NCBI GenBank assembly: GCA_947306475.1
Contig: CAMZGS010000001.1
Location: forward strand, 62,001-126,000
DNA length: 64,000 bases
DNA from: an uncultured Comamonas sp.
Lineage (GTDB): Bacteria > Pseudomonadota > Gammaproteobacteria > Burkholderiales > Burkholderiaceae_C
Direction: 5' to 3'
Part shown: one piece after another, positions 27,476-36,292 of the stretch
Position numbering within the stretch: position 1 is the first letter of the stretch
Layout of the letters: every line of letters starts with the position of its first letter
Program-made: the position numbers and the translations under genes
The notes under the pieces: generated by a model
The model's database searches: none
Seen by the model: only the letters and a program-made list of their open reading frames with translations
Told to the model about the DNA's origin: nothing

Positions 27476-28192
27476 ATGTACACCTCCCACGGCCAGTTGA
27501 ATCGTGACGCTCTCATCCGCCAGCACGCTCCGCTGGTGCGGCGCATTGCCCACCACATGCTGGCCAAGCTGCCACCCAGTGTGGAGCTGGATGACCTCAT
27601 CCAGGTCGGCATGATCGGGCTGGCCGACGCTCTCTCGCGCTTCGAAGCCAGCCAGGGCGTGCAGTTTGAGACCTTTGCCAGCCAGCGCATCCGTGGTGCC
27701 ATGCTCGACGAGCTGCGCGACAACGACTGGCTCAGCCGTGGCGCCCGCAAAGGGCAGAAAGACATCGAGACCGCCATCCACCGCCTGGAGCAGGAGCTGG
27801 GTCGCCCCCCCAAGGAGTCCGAAATCGCCCAGGCCATGGACATGGAACTGGCCGAATACCAGGCCCTGCTCGGCCGCGTGCGTGGCACCCAGCTTCTTTA
27901 CCTGGAAGACATGAACCAGGGCGGGGAGGAGGGCGAAAGCTTTCTTGAGCGCCACGTCGCTGATGCCGGTGCCGACCCCTTCGCCCAACTGCGCGACCAG
28001 CGCCTGCGTCAAGCGCTGGTCCAGGCCATCGAAAACCTTCCTGAGCGCGAGAAATACGTCATGGCCATGTACTACGAGCATGACATGAACCTCAAGGAAA
28101 TCGCTGCTGTGCTGGAGGTGACCGAATCGCGAGTAAGCCAATTGCATAGCCAAGCCATTGCCCGTTTGCGCACCAAGATGCGGGCGCATTGA
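27476..28192 (+). CDS. fliA: FliA, flagellar sigma-28 factor
   Basis: 238 aa from ATG at 27476. Region 2: LVRRIAHHMLAKLPPSVELDDLIQVGMIGLADALSRFE ... FETFASQRIRGAMLDELRDNDWLSR, which includes the promoter-melting and -10 recognition helices. Region 3 is KGQKDIETAIHRLEQELGRPPKESEIAQAM; region 4 is LPEREKYVMAMYYEHDMNLKEIAAVLEVTESRVSQLHSQAIARLR, the -35 HTH. FliA transcribes late flagellar genes; a matching promoter is visible upstream of the flagellin at 38132. Starts 4 nt after the flhG-like stop. No flgM anti-sigma gene is in this window. Confidence 0.97.
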   Translation: MYTSHGQLNRDALIRQHAPLVRRIAHHMLAKLPPSVELDDLIQVGMIGLADALSRFEASQGVQFETFASQRIRGAMLDELRDNDWLSRGARKGQKDIETAIHRLEQELGRPPKESEIAQAMDMELAEYQALLGRVRGTQLLYLEDMNQGGEEGESFLERHVADAGADPFAQLRDQRLRQALVQAIENLPEREKYVMAMYYEHDMNLKEIAAVLEVTESRVSQLHSQAIARLRTKMRAH

Positions 28193-28306
28193 AGATTTCG
28201 TCCTTTATAGAGAGTTTAAGCAGGCATCTGCCCTCTTGATATTCACTTTTTTTAGCGTTGGGCCTCTTGTATTTATCGGGATAGGCATGCTTGGCTAAAA
28301 AGTGTA

Positions 28307-28333
28307 ACAATTTTCAGCTAATCCAATCGATAA
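28307..28333 (+). promoter_or_regulatory. Possible sigma-28 promoter of the GT41 gene
   Basis: ACAATTTT, 11 nt, ATCGATAA lies 43 nt upstream of the ATG. It matches the sigma-28 consensus (TAAAGTTT-N11-GCCGATAA) at 5 of 8 and 6 of 8 positions with exact spacing. The surrounding DNA is AT-rich, so chance matches are more likely here. Confidence 0.3.
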
Positions 28334-28375
28334 TTGGTATCGGCTATCTTTAATTAAATTCATCAAAAGGTAAAT

Positions 28376-31237
28376 ATGGCAAAGACTGATGGGGTCACTC
28401 AAGATCTTGGGGATAAAAACAAATCTTCTGAAGACAGATTGGAAATTGCTATTGAGCTTCAGCAAAAATGGCTTTTTGATGAGGCAAGGCTTCAATATGA
28501 AGAAATACTGAAGGAAAATCCTGATGATGCTAATGCACACCATAATATTGGGGTTTTGTTTTCAGTTCAACTTCTTCAGCCCATGGAGGCACTGAAGCAT
28601 TTTGAAGCTGCTTTAAATATAAATCCTACAAAATTGCAGTTTTGGTTCAGTTATATCGATGCTTTAATTAAAGTGGGCGCTGTAGATGTGGCTGAGCATG
28701 TTCTGGCACTGGCTAGTAATTATGGCTTAAACGACTTGCAAATATCTTCATTCGAGCGTGATATTCGGCTGGCTCGAACTACAGTTGCAGATTTGGTCTC
28801 GCAGGTGTTAAGTGGCACAGACCCACTGCCAAAATTTGAAAAAAATATTAATTCTAAAGTTGAATCAGAAAAAAATTATGGTGACCCAAGTATAGCAGAT
28901 TTACAGCGCTTGTTGAGCTTGTTCAATCAAAAGAAATATGATCGTGTCTGCAGTTCCATAAAAAAATTAATTCGCTCATTTCCTAAGTCTCCAACCTTAT
29001 GGAAGCTTTTGGGAGAATCAGAAAGGCTCATGGGAAGTGCTGAAAATGCATTGGAAGCCTATAAAAATTTGGCTAATTTAATGCCGAATGATACTCAGGC
29101 TCAAATGGATTTTATAAATATACTGATTCTTTGCAAGAAACATGTAGAAGCAGAAGTTGTTTTGAATGATTTATTGTGCAAAAATCCTGGTTTTTCTCCT
29201 GCATATGGTAAGTTGGGTATTCTTTATCAGCACCAGGGGAAAATAGAAGAGGCATTGTATAGCTATGCTAAATGTCTAAATAATGATTATTATGATCCAA
29301 TAATTTTAGAGAAATTTGGTGCTCTTTTAAGGATCAGAGGAGATCAAGATGGTGCCCTCGTGTGCTTCAAGTCTGCTGTGGAGGCCAGCCCAAATTCTGC
29401 AGAATTACAGCATGCCTATGGCATTACGCTATTGAATCAAGAGCGCTTGGCGGCAGCTGAAAATGCCTTCAGAAGTGCTTTGAAAATCCATCCTGGGTAC
29501 ACGCCTGCACTGCGCAGTTTGTGCCACTTGCTTGAATTGCATGGGCGATTTGCTGAGGCAGAGGCAGGTTTGCTGCGCTATGCAGAAATCGACAATGAAA
29601 GCCCGGAAAGTCTGTATGAAATTGGTCGTAACCTGGTGCAGCAGAAAAAAGAAAATGAAGCATTGGAGTGGTTACGCCGTGCGATCAAAGCCCAGCCAGA
29701 TTACGCTGCGGCCCATATTACCCTTAGCGCTGCACTGAACTCCACCGAAGACCCCTTGGCAGCTATGGAGGAAATTAAGGCCAGCATTAAAGTCTTGCCC
29801 AATATTCCGCACTTGCATACCAATTTAGGGATTGTGAACCTCTCCCTTAGCCGCGCTGATGATGCCATTGCATGCTTTCGCAAAGCATTGGAAATTGCGC
29901 CTAACTTCTCTCATGCCCGCAGCAGCATGCTGTTTGCCCTGAGTCATAGCACCAAAATCACCCCCGAAGAGCTGTACCGAGAGCACCGTGCTTACGGTAA
30001 ATTGATCGAAGAAGAAGTAAAAGGAAAGGAATACACCACCTATAGCAATAGCCGTACCACCGATCGGCCTTTAAAAATAGGGTTTGTTTCTGCTGACTTT
30101 AGGAATCATGCGGTAGCTAAATTTGTCATTCCATTCTTTGAAGAATTGCATAAGCGACCAGAATTTATTACCTACGCCTATTCCAATCATGGAGCAGTGG
30201 ATGAGTCAATGCTCGCCATCCAAAAAAATATGGATGTTTGGCGGACGGTCGTGCAATGGTCAGACGATAAACTGGCTGAAAAAATTCGAGAAGACCAAAT
30301 TGATATCCTGGTGGATATGAGTGGCCATACTGCCGGAGATAGACTAAAAGTATTCGCACGACATCCTGCGCCTGTACAAATGACGTGGCTGGGATACCCT
30401 GGAACTACGGGTTTGAAGGCAATGGATTATTTGGTGACTGAAAAAAATCTATTGCCTGGAAAGAATATTTACCCGCAGTTTGTGGAACGCATCATCCGTT
30501 TGCCTAGAGCGTTTTCGTTTGATGGGCAGGGTAATATGCAGTCAATTGGCTCTGCACCGCATGTTGAAAATAAATTCATTACATTCGGTTCGTTCAATCG
30601 ACTCAATAAGATAAACCGTGAAGTCATTGGGTTGTGGGCGCAGGTACTACGCGCCGTACCTGATTCACGCTTGCTGATGGCGGCGATGCCCAGCAGTGGC
30701 GCACCTGATGAGTTGTTGGAATGGTTTGCGGAAGAAGGTATCACCGAGGATAGGCTTTATTTCTACCCACGCTCTGGATTCGGTGAATATCTGAAATTGC
30801 ACAATCAAGTGGATTTCTGCTTGGATACTTTCCCGTACACCGGCGGCACAACAACTCTGCATGCTCTGTGGATGGGGGTGCCCACTCTGACGTTGGGTGG
30901 CGCCACTTATCCCAACTATCAAGGGGCCTTGATGTTGCACCAAGTGGGGTTGAATGACTATTTTGTGGCCGAGGACAAAGAGGATTTCGTCAAAAAGGCA
31001 CTCTTCTTGACGCAGAATAAACTTCTCTTGCAAGAAGTCCGTCAAGAACTACGTAACTACCTTTTGAATAATTACGAAAATAATTTGAAGGGGGTGGTGG
31101 ATGGTTTTGCAGCTGCTTTTCGTAAATCTTGGGAAATTTGGTGTTCTGGTAGTGGGGCAGTTCATTTCGAAATTGATTCTGAAGATATCAATTTTGATGC
31201 CAATCTGCCTCAATACTCTAAATACTTAGGTAAATAA
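28376..31237 (+). CDS. TPR-domain GT41 (SPINDLY/OGT-type) glycosyltransferase
   Basis: 953 aa. Residues about 20-540 are tetratricopeptide repeats (e.g. ALKHFEAALNINPTKLQFW, ALVCFKSAVEASPNSAELQHAYG, AIACFRKALEIAPNFSHARSSM). Residues about 560-930 are the GT41 catalytic region of SPINDLY/O-GlcNAc transferases: LKIGFVSADFRNHAVAKFV, DILVDMSGHTAGDRLKVFARHPAPVQMTWLGYPGTTG, FITFGSFNRLNKI, DTFPYTGGTTTLHALWMGVPTLTL. It would add a sugar to Ser/Thr of protein acceptors in the cytosol. The DNA is far more AT-rich than the surrounding chromosome, a strong sign of transfer. Position between fliA and the flagellin genes suggests flagellin as acceptor (inference). AAAAGGT ribosome site 4 nt before the ATG; strong terminator at the end. 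Confidence 0.9.
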   Translation: MAKTDGVTQDLGDKNKSSEDRLEIAIELQQKWLFDEARLQYEEILKENPDDANAHHNIGVLFSVQLLQPMEALKHFEAALNINPTKLQFWFSYIDALIKVGAVDVAEHVLALASNYGLNDLQISSFERDIRLARTTVADLVSQVLSGTDPLPKFEKNINSKVESEKNYGDPSIADLQRLLSLFNQKKYDRVCSSIKKLIRSFPKSPTLWKLLGESERLMGSAENALEAYKNLANLMPNDTQAQMDFINILILCKKHVEAEVVLNDLLCKNPGFSPAYGKLGILYQHQGKIEEALYSYAKCLNNDYYDPIILEKFGALLRIRGDQDGALVCFKSAVEASPNSAELQHAYGITLLNQERLAAAENAFRSALKIHPGYTPALRSLCHLLELHGRFAEAEAGLLRYAEIDNESPESLYEIGRNLVQQKKENEALEWLRRAIKAQPDYAAAHITLSAALNSTEDPLAAMEEIKASIKVLPNIPHLHTNLGIVNLSLSRADDAIACFRKALEIAPNFSHARSSMLFALSHSTKITPEELYREHRAYGKLIEEEVKGKEYTTYSNSRTTDRPLKIGFVSADFRNHAVAKFVIPFFEELHKRPEFITYAYSNHGAVDESMLAIQKNMDVWRTVVQWSDDKLAEKIREDQIDILVDMSGHTAGDRLKVFARHPAPVQMTWLGYPGTTGLKAMDYLVTEKNLLPGKNIYPQFVERIIRLPRAFSFDGQGNMQSIGSAPHVENKFITFGSFNRLNKINREVIGLWAQVLRAVPDSRLLMAAMPSSGAPDELLEWFAEEGITEDRLYFYPRSGFGEYLKLHNQVDFCLDTFPYTGGTTTLHALWMGVPTLTLGGATYPNYQGALMLHQVGLNDYFVAEDKEDFVKKALFLTQNKLLLQEVRQELRNYLLNNYENNLKGVVDGFAAAFRKSWEIWCSGSGAVHFEIDSEDINFDANLPQYSKYLGK

Positions 31238-31263
31238 AAAATCCGGCTATAGCCGGATTTTTT
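31236..31263. terminator. Bidirectional rho-independent terminator
   Basis: Perfect palindrome AAAATCCGGC TATA GCCGGATTTT, with A-run on the left and T-run on the right. It sits exactly between the convergent GT41 gene (+) and acyltransferase (-), so it can end both transcripts. Confidence 0.93.
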
Positions 31264-31825
31264 ATTTGATGGAATTTAGTAATTCTTTCTCGAGATCTAT
31301 TAAATTTCTTTTCCTGGGTTTTATTCTTTTTGCAGGATTTCCAGCGTAAATGTAGAACTCTTCGCAATTCTTGTTGACTAGGCTGAGTGCACCAATAGCA
31401 ACACCATTAGCGATATGTGTTCCTGGCAAAATAACGCTTCCACAGCCAATAATTACATGTTTTCCTAAGAAAACATCATCGTTATTTACGTTGGAAAATT
31501 TGCTTGGAACAGTAGGATTTGTTAAATATTCTCCAGAATAGTCATCGCTGCTAGAGTAAATAGATACTCTGGAAGAAAGTCCTGCAAAATCTGATATTGT
31601 GACCGCTCCTTTGCCTATTATTGAAGAGTGGCATGCTATATGTACATAGTTTCCTATTTTGATTTCTTTTCCACTTGATAAAATGCAGAAGTCATCAATT
31701 CTGACATTGTCTCCTAGGCTTATATTTTCTGCACCATAAAATTGAGCTTTGTCCGAGATGGAAATATTTTTTCCTAGGCTTTTAAAGCCTATTTTTTTTA
31801 TTTTTTCTTGTGTTAACATTCCCAT
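31262..31825 (-). CDS. Left-handed beta-helix (hexapeptide-repeat) acyltransferase
   Basis: 187 aa. Imperfect [LIV]-G-x-x-x-x hexapeptides run from about residue 15 to 160 (ISLGDNVRIDDFCILSSG, VHIACHSSIIGKG, VFLGKHVIIGCGSVILPGTHIANGVAIGALSLVNKN), ending in the family tail IYAGNPAKRIKPR. These trimeric enzymes move acetyl or other acyl groups from CoA to a sugar hydroxyl or amine. The DNA is very AT-rich, like the GT41 gene. The start overlaps the end of the aminotransferase by 13 nt (or 7 nt if the second Met is used), so the pair is translationally coupled. With the aminotransferase it would make an N-acylated amino sugar nucleotide. Confidence 0.88.
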   Translation of the reverse strand: MGMLTQEKIKKIGFKSLGKNISISDKAQFYGAENISLGDNVRIDDFCILSSGKEIKIGNYVHIACHSSIIGKGAVTISDFAGLSSRVSIYSSSDDYSGEYLTNPTVPSKFSNVNNDDVFLGKHVIIGCGSVILPGTHIANGVAIGALSLVNKNCEEFYIYAGNPAKRIKPRKRNLIDLEKELLNSIK

Positions 31826-32934
31826 GTTGCATCCTTTATTGTATTAATGATTTTTTCTTGCGCGTGAATTTCTAATTTTGGATAAATAGGTAAGCACAGA
31901 ACTTGATCCGAAGCATAGCATGCATGGCCGAGGTTGGCGCGTGTTGCAGAGGGCAAGCCACGGTACATCGGAAAATCCGCGATCAATGGATAAAAATAGC
32001 GGCGTGCATAAATGCCATGTGCCTTGAGTTTTTCATACAGCGCATCTCGGCCCAATGGGTAGTCTGGCCCCACCAGGATCGGGAAGTAAGAGTGGTTGGC
32101 GACGGTCTGGTGCCCTTTGGGCAGGCAGGTGATGCCGGGCACGTTGGCCAGTTGTTTGCGGTACTGTGCATCGATTTCGGCACGGCGCTGCAGGACATGG
32201 GGCATGTGTTGCAGCTGCAGCAGCCCAAAGGCGGCATTGATCTCGCTCATCTTGGCGTTGATGCCTGGCGCTACCACCGTGGTTTCGTTCACAAAACCAA
32301 AGTTTTTCAGGTGATCAATGCGCTGTTTGGTTTTGGCATCGTGGCAGATGATGGCACCGCCTTCAAAGGTGTTGAAGACCTTGGTGGCGTGAAAGCTCAG
32401 TACCGATAGGTCGCCGTGGCGCAAGATGCTGCCTCCGGCATCTTCCACCCCAAAGGCATGGGCAGCGTCGTAGATCACGCGCAGGTTGTAGTTGTCGGCA
32501 ATTTTTTGAATGGCTTCGGTGTCACACGGGTTGCCATAGCAGTGCACGGGCAGAATGGCTGTAGTTTGGGGCGTGATGGCCGCTTCGATTTTTGCCGGGT
32601 CTAGATTGAGTGTGCGTGGCTCCACATCCACAAACACGGGCTTGCAGTTTTGCCAGAGCAAGGCGTGTGCCGTGGCCACAAAAGAGTAAGGGGTGGTGAT
32701 AACTTCCCCCGTCACGCGCAGGGCCTGCAAGGCGGTGATGAGTGCCAGCGTTCCGTTGGTAAATAGCGCAATATGCGGCACGCCCAAGTACTCACACAGT
32801 GCTTGTTCGAGTTGCTGGTGAAAGGGGCCGCAGTTGGTCAGTACTTTATTGGCCCAGATTTGCTCCATGTAGGGGATGAACTCCTCCAAGGGGGGCAGGT
32901 AGGGCTGGGTGACGTAGATGTTTTCTTCTGCCAT
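31813..32934 (-). CDS. DegT/DnrJ/EryC1/StrS-family sugar-nucleotide aminotransferase
   Basis: 373 aa PLP enzyme of the ArnB/VioA/FdtB type that aminates 4-keto (or 3-keto) deoxy-sugar nucleotides. The PLP lysine is about residue 187 in LSFHATKVFNTFEGGAII; other blocks are NGTLALITALQAL, VITTPYSFVATAHALLW, VHCYGNPCD, YDAAHAFGV, NAKMSEINAAFGLLQL and RRYFYPLI. Composition is closer to the chromosome than the AT-rich acyltransferase that follows. The aminotransferase-acyltransferase pair next to a protein glycosyltransferase and flagellins parallels the vioA/vioB arrangement for viosamine on flagellin in pseudomonads; the exact sugar cannot be told from sequence. ATG at 32934; promoter probably in the 208 nt upstream. 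Confidence 0.9.
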   Translation of the reverse strand: MAEENIYVTQPYLPPLEEFIPYMEQIWANKVLTNCGPFHQQLEQALCEYLGVPHIALFTNGTLALITALQALRVTGEVITTPYSFVATAHALLWQNCKPVFVDVEPRTLNLDPAKIEAAITPQTTAILPVHCYGNPCDTEAIQKIADNYNLRVIYDAAHAFGVEDAGGSILRHGDLSVLSFHATKVFNTFEGGAIICHDAKTKQRIDHLKNFGFVNETTVVAPGINAKMSEINAAFGLLQLQHMPHVLQRRAEIDAQYRKQLANVPGITCLPKGHQTVANHSYFPILVGPDYPLGRDALYEKLKAHGIYARRYFYPLIADFPMYRGLPSATRANLGHACYASDQVLCLPIYPKLEIHAQEKIINTIKDATWEC

Positions 32935-33044
32935 AGCATGTGCAGCGCCCGTAGGCGAAGCAAGATGGGGGATGACGCCAAGCGTAGCAGCTCGAGCTTG
33001 AAATCAAAGGTGCAAATAGACGTGGAAAAGAGTGCTTCTTTGGA

Positions 33045-33083
33045 TAAAAAATTGGCCTGCTGTGCTCACGTACACAGCAGGCC
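33045..33083 (-). terminator. Rho-independent terminator of the octapeptide-repeat gene
   Basis: An 11-bp perfect stem (GGCCTGCTGTG / CACAGCAGGCC) with an 8-nt loop, followed on the minus strand by AATTTTTTATCC. It lies 60 nt beyond the stop codon at 33143. Confidence 0.92.
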
Positions 33084-33142
33084 GCACTTGTCATCTCTTA
33101 CTGAGCATCTGCTGCAAAAGACAGTGCCGCAGAGAGAATGGT

Positions 33143-36100
33143 TTAAGGACTTTCGCTAGGGTCCTTTAGACCCAGAGCTTGCAGCTGATCTTCCTCTAGT
33201 TCGGCCAACTGTGCTTTAGTTAGCGCTTGAACCTGGGTATAGCTCAGTTTGCCCAATTGATCTGTGCTGAGTGAGGCGATCTTGTCGGCAGCGATGCTGC
33301 TGATTTGTTTGGGCAGCAGTGCCTGCAGTTGCGCATCTCCCAGATCTGCGATGGTCAGCGCGCCAAGCTGGCTAGTAGAAAGAGAGGCAATGACGGCTGG
33401 TTTAATGGCAGACAATTGCGTGCCGTCCAGCGCTGCAAAGTGATCGGCGCTCCAGCTCTTAATGGTGCTGGCTGTCAGCAAAGCCAAGTTGTCGGTGCTG
33501 ATATCGCCCACCACCTCCTTACTTAAGGCACCAATTTGTGCAGCACTCAGAGCACTAAATTGCGCAGTACCCATCTCGGCCACTTGCTCTGGCGTGATAT
33601 TTGCTATTTGCTTCACCGTCAGGGCTTGCACCTGTGTGCTCGTTAATTTCGCAAAATTGCCTGGTTCGATAGCTTGCAGTTGATCAGGCGTCAAAGCAGC
33701 AATCTGGCTTTTACCCAGTGCGGTCAACTGTGCTTCATCCAGCGCAGCTATGCCGTCGGGGGTGATCGCCTGGATTTGTTGGTTAGACAACGCGCTCAGT
33801 GCAGACTTGCTAAGTTTTGCAATATCTTCGCCCAACTCTTCAATTTGTGTGCTGGTCAACCCCTTGACTTGGGCTGCAACCATCTCGGTAAGCACGTCGG
33901 CTTCCAGTGATGTGATTTGCTCCACCTCCAAAGCAGCGATCTGGCTGTATTTCATGGCTTGCAGTTGAGAGCTTGTGAGTTGTGAGACGTCCAACTGCTT
34001 GACCTGTGCGCTCCCCAGTTGAGCCAAGTCTTCTGGTTCCAGCCATTTCACTTGCTCGGCGTTGAGCCATCCCACCTGTTCGGCTGTCAACGCCTTAGCT
34101 TGGGCTTTGGTCAAGTCTTGGATTTGGGTTTCTTCCAAGGCCTCAATCTGTGCCTGCGTCAATGCTTTGATTTGGCTGGTTTTGAGAGCTTGGATTTGCT
34201 CTGTATCAAGCACTTTGATGTGCTCCGGTGTCAAGGCTTGCAGCTGTGCTGTACTGAAGCCACTTAACTGTTTGCCCGTCAGTGCTTTGACTTGCTCGTC
34301 AGCATCCAGCGCGCCAATGTGATCTTTGCTGAGCCCCTTGATTTGTGCCGCCGTCATGGCTTGCAGTTGTGCTGGTACCAGCGCTTGGAGTTGAGGAACG
34401 GTGAGCTCTGCGATTTGCTTGGCATTGAGTGCTGTGAACTTGTCCGCAGCAATTGTTGCGAGATCTTCCGGCTTGATGAGCGCAATTTGTTGGGGCGTGA
34501 GCGCTTTGAGCTGCGCGGCACTCAGTCCCTTGATTTGCTCTGGGGTCATTGCTTTCAGCTGTGCGTCGCCCAAGTTTTTCAGCTGGGTACTGGTCATACC
34601 ACCCACATCACCTACGTCGAGAGCAGCAATTTGCCCGTCGTTCATAAAGTTGAGCTGTGTAGCAGACAGTTGCTTGACCTGGGCTGCTGTCAGCGCGGTC
34701 ACCTGAGCTTCATCCAGCGCTTTGATCTGCACCTCACCCAGGCCTTTGATTTGCATACTTCCGAGTTGTGCCAAATCAGCAGGCGCGATGGCTTTAACCT
34801 GCTCAGCAGTCAGTGCGCCCATTTGGGCGGAACTGAGCACTTTGAGCTTATCGGCGCTGATCTTGGAAAAATCCGCTGCATCCACTTTGGCAATCTGTGT
34901 AGTGGTCAAGGCTTTGAGCTGGTTGGCCGTCAGCTTTTCTACCTGGCCCTCGGTCAGGCTCTGCAAGTGTTCAGCCTTGATGCCTTTGAGCTGTGCCACC
35001 TGAATGAATGCCACGCCTTCGACATCTAATTGCTGAATTTGGGTATCGCTCAATGCATTGATTTGTGCTGCACTCAGGTGGGCAATGTGTTCTTTGCCTT
35101 TGAGTGCGCTAAGCTGATCATCACCGAATTTGGACAGTTGATCCGGCGTCAGTGCCTTGATTTGAGTGGCCGTCAACGCTGCAATTTGTTCAGGCTTTAA
35201 CGCCTGAATGTGCGTTTCTTCCAACGCCTGCACTTGCTTGGCAGAAAGTACCTGAACATTGGTGCCCAGATGCTCAATGTTTTTGCCCAGTGCTTTAACT
35301 TGCTCGGGGCTCAGTGCCTTGATTTGTGCTGGGCTCAAGGCTTTGATCTGGTCTTCGCTCAGGTTGTCCACTTTGTCCACAGCCAGGCCTTTGAGCTGCG
35401 TGCTGGAGAGGACGCTCACGTCAATCTCATCAATGAAGTCTTCCGAGATAGCGTTGATCTGAGCGGCCGACAGCGCCTTTAACTGTGTAGGCGTCAGCGC
35501 TTGAATGGAGGCTTCTGGCAAGTTGCTGATTTGCGCCGTGGTCAGCCCTTTAATCTGGCTGCTCGACAGCTCTTTGATTCGATCGCCCAGTTCCGCTAAT
35601 TGCCCATCTTTGAGTGCGCCCACGTGCTTGGCGCTGAGCCCTTGCAAAGCAGACGCACTGATGCCAGCAAAGGCCTCTGGCTCAATGGCTGCAATTTGCT
35701 CGGGCGTCAAGCTCTTGAAGTGTGTCGCAGTGAGTTTGCTAACTTGCGCTGCATTCAGAGCACCCAGTTGGCTGTTGTCGAGCGCTTTGAGCTGCGCCGC
35801 CGACCAATGTGCAATCTTGTCGCCCAGTTCGGTGATCTGCTCGGGAGTCAGATTCTTGAGCTGTGCAGGCGTCATCGCCTGCACCTGGGTGCTTGTCAAG
35901 GCTTTGACAAAATCACTGCCTAACGCCTGCACTTGCGCGTTGGTCAGCCCCTTCAGTTGGCTGCTGGTAAAGACCGATTTGTCGTAGGTTCCCATTGCCT
36001 CGGCCAGCTCATCGGCTTTCATGGCACCAATCTGTTTGCCGCTGAGGGTGACAAAGTCGCGGGTTTCAATGGCGACGATTTGATCTGCCTTCAGTGCGCC

Positions 36101-36211
36101 GATCTGATCGGTGCTCATGGCCCTAAAGTCTTTGGCGGTCAAGTCTGTAATTTGCTGTGGGGTGAGCTGACCGACTTGTGTAGGCGTTAAACCGCTGATG
36201 ATGGAAGACAT
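33143..36211 (-). CDS. Giant octapeptide-repeat protein of the flagellin locus, function unknown
   Basis: 1022 aa from ATG at 36211, with a GGAG ribosome site 7 nt upstream; a 33-codon in-frame extension to 36310 runs through the repeat-rich spacer and is unlikely. From residue 7 to the last dozen residues the whole chain is an 8-residue repeat, consensus L-[ST]-x-x-Q-[IVL]-x-[AGS] (for example LTPEQIKA, LSAAQLKA, LSSTQLKG), about 125 copies, with a few 7- or 9-residue units such as LGDKIAH. Leu at position 1, Ile/Val/Leu at 6 and a small residue at 8 imply a regular solenoid or short-helix stack. No signal peptide, no membrane segment and no cysteine; a handful of Trp. Short C-terminal tail (LGLKDPSESP). 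Own terminator and own ribosome site. GC is lower than the flagellar core. I do not recognise a defined family; adhesin-like, scaffold or flagellum-exported protein are all possible. Confidence 0.85.
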   Translation of the reverse strand: MSSIISGLTPTQVGQLTPQQITDLTAKDFRAMSTDQIGALKADQIVAIETRDFVTLSGKQIGAMKADELAEAMGTYDKSVFTSSQLKGLTNAQVQALGSDFVKALTSTQVQAMTPAQLKNLTPEQITELGDKIAHWSAAQLKALDNSQLGALNAAQVSKLTATHFKSLTPEQIAAIEPEAFAGISASALQGLSAKHVGALKDGQLAELGDRIKELSSSQIKGLTTAQISNLPEASIQALTPTQLKALSAAQINAISEDFIDEIDVSVLSSTQLKGLAVDKVDNLSEDQIKALSPAQIKALSPEQVKALGKNIEHLGTNVQVLSAKQVQALEETHIQALKPEQIAALTATQIKALTPDQLSKFGDDQLSALKGKEHIAHLSAAQINALSDTQIQQLDVEGVAFIQVAQLKGIKAEHLQSLTEGQVEKLTANQLKALTTTQIAKVDAADFSKISADKLKVLSSAQMGALTAEQVKAIAPADLAQLGSMQIKGLGEVQIKALDEAQVTALTAAQVKQLSATQLNFMNDGQIAALDVGDVGGMTSTQLKNLGDAQLKAMTPEQIKGLSAAQLKALTPQQIALIKPEDLATIAADKFTALNAKQIAELTVPQLQALVPAQLQAMTAAQIKGLSKDHIGALDADEQVKALTGKQLSGFSTAQLQALTPEHIKVLDTEQIQALKTSQIKALTQAQIEALEETQIQDLTKAQAKALTAEQVGWLNAEQVKWLEPEDLAQLGSAQVKQLDVSQLTSSQLQAMKYSQIAALEVEQITSLEADVLTEMVAAQVKGLTSTQIEELGEDIAKLSKSALSALSNQQIQAITPDGIAALDEAQLTALGKSQIAALTPDQLQAIEPGNFAKLTSTQVQALTVKQIANITPEQVAEMGTAQFSALSAAQIGALSKEVVGDISTDNLALLTASTIKSWSADHFAALDGTQLSAIKPAVIASLSTSQLGALTIADLGDAQLQALLPKQISSIAADKIASLSTDQLGKLSYTQVQALTKAQLAELEEDQLQALGLKDPSESP

Positions 36212-36292
36212 AAAAAACTCCAAGAGATAGCTCAACCGGAGCGCACCGCTGCGAAACCTCAGTGAAGAGCTGGGGGGACTGGCTAAAAAAAT

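Noticed and set aside
33143-36211. 24-nt periodicity that could look like a CRISPR or satellite array
   Set aside because: The repeats are coding octads with variable DNA; no constant repeat or unique spacers.
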